This document shows, in pieces, positions 59,401-64,000 of a stretch of DNA of 64,000 nt (position 1 is the first letter of the stretch; every line of letters begins with the position of its first letter). The translations under genes and the position numbers were made by a program. The notes under the pieces were generated by a model that was not told where the DNA came from, made no database searches, and worked only from the letters and a program-made list of their open reading frames with translations. The DNA comes from Scilla litardierei (taxonomy: Eukaryota; Streptophyta; Magnoliopsida; Asparagales; Asparagaceae), in assembly GCA_030789695.1 (NCBI GenBank), contig CM061134.1:58721334-58785333 (forward strand). Direction: 5' to 3'.

Positions 59401-62281
59401 TGGTTAGTGGGTGGAGACCAAAGGTCTCCCCCATTCAGAATAGAATGAAAATTGTTGAAGCTGCTGAAATGGTGAGAAGCTAGCCCCCAGCAAAGAGTTC
59501 TGGAACCAAAAATGAAAGTTGTGTTGGAAATGCCCCATTATTGGTAAACTTACGCAGCTGGCATTAACCTCTTCCTATATGATGTATCCGCCCCATGTTC
59601 CATGGTTCTGAATCACATTTGTTAACTAGCATTGTGATCCTCATCTTCTGATCTGCATAGCTGAATCCAGATAGGTAATGAATGTCTTGCTGTTTTATGG
59701 ATTCATTGTATATTCATCGGAATGAGCCTAGTTAATTTTTTGGTGGCTTCTTCTGCTTAGCCTTTCAGAAGTCTGCTGATATGCCCATGTGTACTAATGA
59801 ACACATTTTTAACTAGCATTGTTCATTAATTGCAGGGTTAGCCAATCCAGCACCTATTATCCAAACATTTTATGCCGAAGATAAGGTTTTCAATGATGTC
59901 AAGTTGGATGGTGTTGTTACCTTGGTTGATGCAAAGCATGCGGGCTTCCACCTTGATGAGGTAAAGCCCAAAGGAGTAGTCAATGAGGCTGTCGAACAAA
60001 TCGCATATGCAGATCGAATTATATTGAACAAGGTATACCTTACTGTCAATTAATAGTTTTGCATGAATTTGGTTACACATGCACTTTATCTCATTAAAAA
60101 ATTTGAAAAATTTAAAACTGATGATGTATAAAATGAACTTGGTTCAATCTCTAATAATGATTTAATTGATTCACAAAATATTTGCTTTGATTGCTTCTGT
60201 AATTGGATACGGATGCTATAATGTAAATTATGAACATAAGTGTCAGAATCAGCCTCCCTATAATGTGCAAGCTGCTTAGATTGGAATCAAGAACATTTCA
60301 CTAAACTATCGGGTCCGTCGGATCAGAATTTGCTGACCTGTTGTTTTAATAAAAATATGTGAACAAATATTCTTCTTTCCCCTATCCTCTTCCTCCCCAG
60401 TAGCTTCTTTTATCCAATCTTTACTTAATAATAATAATCAACATACGATAAGCTACCCGTTTGCCTATCGTCGCTTGCCTCTGGTAACCCTCTTATGCAC
60501 TGTGTTGAGGAATACTAGTTTATGATGAGACTGCTGATTTTCTACGCTTACAACACTCAAAAATATAAGATTGTTCATCTTCGTCGTCATTGATGCCTTT
60601 CCAATAAATATGGGGATGCCTACAAAACAGTCCAGAAAGCTTCCCAGCACAGTTGACCGATTTTTTACTTCTCTGTTGACATGAAAGTTTTTCTGTGTGA
60701 GTTGGTGTGTGTGCAATCCCTGACTGAAACATGGCTGATCCTAAGATGGATCTGTTTGATAGAGCTTTTACTTCTTGGTACATGCAAAATGTCTACCCTT
60801 TCTTCTCATGCATTTTAAAGAGTATGCAACTAGAAATCTAGCCCAATACACTTGGTCATGAAAGAATCAAAAAGGAAAAAGTTGGACGATATGGCTTGCC
60901 ATAGGGTTAATCACATCGATCTTCGGGGCAAATAATAAGCTGAACAGGCTAATGAAATCACTTACTGTATCAGTGTTTTAAATGGCCTGCCGTGGCCCTA
61001 TCATGGTGGCCGCAATGGCGGAGGCGCCCCTTCGCTACCATGCCGCCACCGCCGTTTGTAACATCGATATATTATTATTTCATTATTTAAGTTTATTTAC
61101 ATGTTTTTATTTACTATTAATAATTAATAATTGTCTTTTTTTGGATTTTTATGGAATATGAATTGTGTATGAGGAAATGAATCAAAATATGGTTTAAATA
61201 TATGTGCTATCACCTATTTCATTTGTTTGAATTATTTATATTGTTTATTAATGTGCGAAAAACTTACAATGATTAATGAATATGGTTGTATGAATTTAAT
61301 TTGATTACTTTAGAATTAGTGTAAAATTTTATTTTTCTCTCTTTTTAAATATTTTTAAAAATAAAATAAAATAAAAACACCATGGTGGCATATTGTTCCC
61401 ACCGTGGCGCTATGGCCCATGGCAGTTCCACACCGTCGCCATTTGTAACATTGTTCAGTATCATGAATACTAAATAGTATGGTATAAAGCATCTTGGGCT
61501 AAGTTATAATGAGGGTTCAAAAACATTCTGACTTAAAACCCAGATTCTATGGGGTAAGTTTAAGCCCTCTAATAGAAGTTCTGCATTTGAAGTGTCTAAT
61601 GGAGTTGAGAGATCTTATCTGAGAGACCCACCACCAAAACTATTGGATCAGGTTAATAGAGCCTTTGGTAACATCCTTATGTACGAGTCTGATATGAGTT
61701 TGTTTGGTACAAGCTTTAAAGATTTTTAAAGAACATAAGATTTTTTTTGACTCTTAGTGGTTGGTTCTTAAAACCTTGTCCATACCCAGCAATCCACCAA
61801 TCCCTTGTGTGAATAAGTTCTAATTCTTGTTGGCAGCAAAAAAAAATCATGTTTATATATTTCAAATCGTTACTTGCAAAAACAATGACAATATAAAATG
61901 TGCCAGCATAATTTTGTATTCCATCTTCATCTTGGATACATACCTAGTATATCATTTTTTGTTTTGCTTCATCACCATTTTATGTTGTTTTTTCGGCGGG
62001 GATGATGATTCCTATGAAAGCTTAACTGATGGTTTATTCTTTTAATTTGTAGATCGACCTTGTTGGTGACCCGGATATCTCTACTTTGGTCCAGAGGATA
62101 AAGGTAAACATTTCATAAAGTACAGATTCATTTTATTAATTATTTCGTTCTTCATTGGAATATTTGATTATTTCTATTGATGGATGCAGAACATTAATCG
62201 CATGGCTCATCTGAAGAAGACTGAATATGGTAAAGTTGATTTGGATTACGTACTTGGCATAGGTGGCTTCGACCTAGAGAG
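44151..62281 (+). CDS. COG0523/CobW-type G3E GTPase, plastid or mitochondrial, 5' six exons
   Basis: Exons 44151-44474, 46394-46459, 48518-48698, 59836-60032, 62053-62103 and 62190-62281 join in phase with GT-AG borders to give 303 codons plus 2 nt; the gene continues past 64000. The start ATG (gcggcaATGGC) has a good plant context. Residues 1-75 are Ala/Ser/Arg rich with almost no acidic residue, a likely organelle transit peptide. Walker A TGFLGSGK-TTLLNH is split by intron 1 after Lys108; GCLCCTVRGDL carries the CxCC metal motif; ETTGLANP is the G3 region; LNK-IDLV (G4, NKxD) is split by intron 4; DLDYVLGIGGFDLER is the start of the C-terminal part. Members of this GTPase family act in metal (zinc, cobalt) handling or metal delivery to proteins. 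Substrate is not deducible here. Confidence 0.9.
44522..45021. mobile_element. Foldback/MULE-like MITE in intron 1
   Basis: About 500 bp with terminal inverted repeats of roughly 100 bp (GGGTAATTTTT... and ...AAAAATTACCCC; inner part with atctcaattttagaccaa and its complement). It is flanked by TATAAAAT at 44514-44521 and 45022-45029, an 8-bp duplication. The long inverted repeats starting with G favour a Mutator-type origin, but 8 bp would also fit hAT. No coding capacity. Confidence 0.85.
44640..44895. repeat. Palindromes inside the foldback element
   Basis: GGCCGCACTTGGCAAGTGCG and variants about four times, plus GGCCCGTGACTTA / TAAGTCACGGGCC (44790-44815). The same two palindromes occur in the MULE end at 29660-29800. 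Confidence 0.85.
46394..46459 (+). CDS. COG0523 gene exon 2
   Basis: 22 codons (TTLLNHILTADHGKRIAVIE then NE), completing Walker A; acceptor TGACAG|ACA, donor GAG|GTTAGC. Flanking introns 44475-46393 and 46460-48517; I see no gene in the latter. Confidence 0.9.
48518..48698 (+). CDS. COG0523 gene exon 3
   Basis: 60 codons plus 1 nt, starting YGEVDIDGSLV, with NNGCLCCTVRGDL and ending IETTG; acceptor TTACAG|TAT, donor ACTG|GTAAGA. Followed by the giant intron 48699-59835. Confidence 0.92.
49619..50955. mobile_element. hAT-type DNA transposon with captured LUC7-like gene fragment
   Basis: Terminal inverted repeats TAGGGGTGGGC / GCCCACCCCTA and perfect 8-bp duplications CGTGTCGG (49611-49618, 50956-50963) define a 1337-bp hAT element in intron 3. 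Subterminal regions are rich in ccgaatccgattccg-type repeats. No transposase is present, so it is non-autonomous. Its centre holds host-gene-derived sequence (see 50056-50293). Confidence 0.9.
50056..50293 (+). pseudogene. Captured LUC7-like exon fragments inside the hAT element
   Basis: 50056-50157 encodes LEEKIKKFLEQIEALGEAGK followed by VDEAEALTRKV, like the coiled-coil segment of plant LUC7-like U1-snRNP proteins. After a probable intron (donor AAG|GTGG, acceptor TTGTAG near 50243) 50252-50293 encodes LCETCGSFLVAKEC, like the start of the LUC7 second zinc finger (CxxCGxFLV). The rest of the gene is absent. Identification is by motif memory; transcription is not implied. Confidence 0.65.
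52364..52522 (-). repeat. 3' LTR of the intron 3 copia element
   Basis: 159 bp, TGTTGAGAG...CCCATTCA on the plus strand; contains cacccacta..aagtgggtg, a small inverted repeat. Confidence 0.9.
53014..54360 (-). pseudogene. Copia reverse transcriptase and RNase H
   Basis: Minus strand: ECKRIDDWPKWNESIGVELD, then YKWVFIRKR, YKARLVAQGFFQRPGIDYED, MDVVTAYLYGNIDKDIYMKL, and the catalytic YVDDLNLIGS near 53735-53706; MKDLGKTKYYLGLQIE; RNase H MIGYVDAGYMSNPHTEKSQ and SSNHSELLAIHEASKN. Frames change several times and stops interrupt, so it is inactive. Confidence 0.88.
54800..56167 (-). pseudogene. Copia protease and integrase
   Basis: Protease site MDSASTHTILRDRCYF (D-S-A where D-S/T-G is usual); GAG-pre-integrase FSLWHYRLGHPRSVMMHRV; integrase core with HTQNGLAESLIKRLQWIARP around 55285-55220, then NISHLRVFGYAIYVPIAPPQ and CLGIYVGYDSPSIIRYLE. 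Several stops and frame changes. Confidence 0.85.
56323..57311 (-). pseudogene. Copia gag
   Basis: ATG 57311 starts MAQIASVDFDVLDAASKNYL, continues with WQLDLKFHL and, after a frame break near 57010, YKWENLRLQDFKSVAEYNSA and ERTYTSFHEKDAIIMQQYRE, typical copia gag. Zinc knuckle CHRCDMTGHWSMVC (CX2CX4HX4C) is intact near 56490. Confidence 0.88.
57312..58255 (-). other. Copia leader, AT-rich part
   Basis: Untranslated DNA between gag and the GC-rich array; no ORF. At 58083-58133 (ggcctgaagcccc...gcgggcttca) it carries the same palindrome words as the second Ale-like element at 63494-63602. Confidence 0.6.
58256..58870. repeat. GC-rich hairpin array in the copia leader
   Basis: About 20 units of the form C(4-7)-short centre-G(4-8), for example CCCCCGACCGGGGG, CCCCGGACTGGGG and CCCCTTTTCCTGGGGGGG, spaced 30-50 bp. 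Two adjacent units (58522-58580 and 58595-58640) are near-identical duplicates (gggtgttgtgcatccgaagg). The long ORFs across it are repeat artefacts. Confidence 0.85.
58871..59278 (-). other. Copia leader adjoining the 5' LTR
   Basis: AT-rich, no ORF of note; ends at the primer-site side of the LTR (minus strand CGTTATCATGCACG). Confidence 0.6.
59279..59437 (-). repeat. 5' LTR of the intron 3 copia element
   Basis: 159 bp, partner of 52364-52522. Confidence 0.9.
59836..60032 (+). CDS. COG0523 gene exon 4
   Basis: 2 nt plus 65 codons: LANPAPIIQTFYAEDK, VTLVDAKHAGFHLDE and YADRIILNK; acceptor TTGCAG|GGTTAG, donor AAG|GTATAC. It resumes the frame of exon 3 exactly. Confidence 0.92.
60970..61470. 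mobile_element. Probable MITE in intron 4
   Basis: The left end tgttttaaatggcc..gtggcc..catggtggccgc and right end ccaccgtggcgctatggcccatggc...gccatttgtaaca are inverted relatives, with an AT-rich middle. GTATCA occurs just outside both ends. No coding capacity; superfamily not assignable. Confidence 0.5.
62053..62103 (+). CDS. COG0523 gene exon 5
   Basis: 17 codons, IDLVGDPDISTLVQRIK, completing the G4 motif NK-ID; acceptor TTGTAG|ATC, donor AAG|GTAAAC. Confidence 0.88.
62190..62281 (+). CDS. COG0523 gene exon 6
   Basis: 30 codons plus 2 nt, NINRMAHLKKTEYGKVDLDY to GGFDLER; acceptor ATGCAG|AAC, donor AG|GTTATC. The next exon would encode the His-rich linker and C-terminal domain and is not in the window. 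Confidence 0.88.
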
Positions 62282-62490
62282 GTTATCTTCTTTTCTCTCT
62301 TTTTATTTGAGTGCAAATTTATCTGTCCGAACATATGGGAAGTTCCAATATCATTGGCTGTCGCTGACCTTTGTATTGTCATCATGTGATCCTTCTATAG
62401 CTGAAAATGGGATAGCTTATGGAGCTCTGTAGCATAGCATGGGTACTTCTCTCGCTGTTCATGAACATGTCCATAAACATAACAGAAGAA

Positions 62491-62735
62491 TACAATCTCT
62501 TTTATGTTTGTATATTAGAGTATGGACATGCCTGTGACTAAATTGCCGGCTTTAGCAATATTACTAGCAAAATGGGACAAAATGAATTTTCCGTAGAATA
62601 CTAGAGAGCAAGGTTTTACAATCTCTTTTATGTTTATATATTAGAGTATGGACATGTCTGTGACTAAATTGCCAGTTTTAGCAATATTAGTAGCAAAATG
62701 GGACAAAATGAATTGATCGGAGAATACTACAGAGC
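62491..62735. repeat. 126-bp tandem duplication in intron 6
   Basis: Unit 62491-62616 (tacaatctcttttatgttt...) repeats from 62617 with scattered differences. The second unit ends exactly where the next copia LTR begins. Confidence 0.85.
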
Positions 62736-62881
62736 TGTTGTGAATGGAAATAACCAAAGTCGGTTAGGATTGCGGGTATCTTAGAGATACGCCCATATCT
62801 ATGTATTCGATGTATCTACTCTCCTACCATGCCTATAAATAAAGGGCTGGGGGTTCCTCCCCCAGTAGTTGATTCATAACA
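62736..62881 (+). repeat. 5' LTR of the second Ale-like element
   Basis: 146 bp; TATA-like TATAAATA at about 62833-62840; ends CATAACA. Confidence 0.8.
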
Positions 62882-63269
62882 CGTTATCAGCACGAGCCTC
62901 TAAATTTTCTTTTTTCCACAAAATTTTTTTTCCGTTCGTTGCGAAGGCGAAGGCGAGACGGGAGATCCACGAGCGCGGTGCAAGGCTTCCTCCATCAAGG
63001 GTCGTCATCCGCGTAGGGCTTCGAGCAACCGTCGCTATATCCGGAGGACGGATATAGAGGTAAAAATACTAAAAACGATATTTTTAATCATACGTATGAT
63101 TGCCCCCTAGATCTCGCAAGATCGTCATGGGGATTCATCGTCGCCTTGAAAACGACGGATTTTTCATCCCAAAAACTCAATTTTTAGGGTAAAAACCCTA
63201 ATTTTGAACCCTCCGGCGGCTAGCCGTCACCGGACCCCCCCCAAACCTCACCGGAAACCCCCCCTCTCC

Positions 63270-63605
63270 TCTCCGGCCGCTCCCCCCGCAGGGGGGCGGC
63301 CGCCGCCGCTCCCCCCTTGCAAGGGGGGCGGCGGCCCCCTGAGGCCGCTTCCCCCTGCGAGGGGGGGCCCGCCGCACCCCCCTGCAGGGGGCGGCGGCCC
63401 CGGCGGCCGCGCCCCCCCTGCAGGGGGCGGCGCCGGCGCTGGCCCCCCCATGAAACCCTAGTTGTTTTCAAAAAAAAAAATTCCAGATCTGTGGGCCTGA
63501 AGCCCACAGCAGATCTGTGGGCTTCAGGCCCACAGAATTCAAAAAAAAAAGAAAATCCTATGTGCCTGAAGCCCATAGGTCGACTGCGGGCTTCAGACCC
63601 GCATG
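63270..63605. repeat. GC-rich hairpin array in the second copia leader
   Basis: CCCCCTGCAGGGGG-type units (63270-63440), then longer inverted repeats ctgtgggcctgaagcccacag, its complement-like copy ctgtgggcttcaggcccacag, and gtgcctgaagcccat / tgcgggcttcagacccgca (63490-63605). ORFs on both strands here are repeat artefacts. Confidence 0.85.
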
Positions 63606-64000
63606 TTGTTTTATCTGAAAGAAAAAAAATTGGGGGAGGCAAAGGCTATTAACAAGCCTTAAAAGGCAACTTGCTAGCCTAAAAATTAATTTAAAAGGGG
63701 GATTTAAGGGTAAAATATTCGTGAAAAATCATGGTAAATTACGGGACAAATATCGGACAGGCGAGGACTTTTTGGGGATTCTGGGGGGGCTTTTGGGATG
63801 ATGAGGGAAACTTTTTCCTCTGACAAAGAAAATGTTAATTTTGGGCTCTTAATCAATTTAATTGATTAAACCCATTCAAATTACAACCTTTGCATTGTAA
63901 TGATTTTTTCTGCAAAAATCATATTTACATGCTTTGCATCTCTGGTATATTCTGTTGGATATTATATGCGTGGTTGTGCATTGTATTTAAAACTTAATAA
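63606..64000 (+). other. Leader of the second copia element, no gene seen
   Basis: AT-rich untranslated DNA; gag would be expected beyond the window end. Confidence 0.5.

Larger units (their letters stand above)
52364..59437 (-). mobile_element. Ale/Retrofit-like Ty1/copia element in intron 3 (antisense to the host gene)
   Basis: 159-bp LTRs at 52364-52522 and 59279-59437 with 8 differences (about 95% identical); flanks GAATG and GAATA. In minus orientation LTRs read TGAATGGGGG...CTCTCAACA, followed by CGTTATCATGCACG, a leader start also seen in the second element at 62882. The 3' LTR is preceded by GGATGGAGGGAGTGTTA. Order gag, protease, integrase, RT, RNase H is copia. Length 7074 bp. Very short LTRs fit the Ale/Retrofit lineage. 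Confidence 0.9.
62736..64000 (+). mobile_element. Second Ale/Retrofit-like copia element, 5' end (runs off the window)
   Basis: 146-bp LTR at 62736-62881 (TGTTGTGAAT...ATTCATAACA, near-perfect terminal inverted repeats) followed by CGTTATCAGCACGAG, a leader start like that of the intron 3 element. The leader contains a GC-rich hairpin array and has no gag within the window. Plus orientation, inside the COG0523 gene. Confidence 0.8.

Noticed and set aside
63204..63652. ORFs of 67-140 codons on both strands
   Set aside because: Same cause: GC-rich repeats of the second copia leader; composition-driven open frames.

Overview
This window is nuclear DNA from a flowering plant. It is gene-poor, dominated by layers of nested LTR retrotransposons (Ty3/gypsy of Athila, Tat/Grande-like and probable chromovirus types; Ty1/copia of Ale/Retrofit-like and longer-LTR types), with MULE, hAT and foldback DNA transposons. 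I cannot name the species. I see no bacterial-type operon, tRNA, rRNA or CRISPR array.

Layout. 1-6256: the 3' end of one Tat-like element with its LTR, then the 3' part of a second, Grande-like element that carries a spliced gene antisense to the element, and its LTR. 6257-17050: an unclassified LTR-type repeat split by a complete but decayed minus-strand copia element (6783-15511; near-matching target duplications GAAGT/AAAGT). 17050-29830: a minus-strand MULE transposase pseudogene whose C-terminal part (17.16-17.97 kb) and N-terminal part (27.66-29.26 kb) are separated by a truncated Athila (17981-22131), a chromovirus-type LTR (about 22142-24689) and unresolved repeat DNA. 30291-43099: a complete Athila element (target duplications CATAT/CATGT) with gag, protease, RT, RNase H and integrase, all broken by stops and frameshifts; its 3' LTR holds a 2.4-kb solo LTR with perfect 5-bp duplications. 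43100-43915: a MULE-related remnant with an orphan ORF.

44151-62281 and beyond: the one clear host gene, a plus-strand COG0523/CobW-type G3E GTPase with a likely organelle transit peptide. Six exons are in the window and join in phase; the 3' exons lie past 64000. Its introns hold a foldback element (intron 1), a hAT element carrying pieces of a LUC7-like splicing-factor gene, an antisense Ale-type copia element (both in intron 3, about 11.1 kb), a probable small DNA transposon (intron 4), and a tandem duplication followed by a second Ale-type copia element that runs off the window.

Most unusual signals. (1) Nearly every element family carries a dense cluster of short palindromes in its LTR, leader or end, with a different palindrome sequence in each family. 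(2) Two diverged copies of the chromovirus-type LTR share an intact 35-codon acidic ORF that has many silent changes and no indel, plus two hairpins, one with compensatory base changes. (3) The hAT element has captured LUC7-like host exons.
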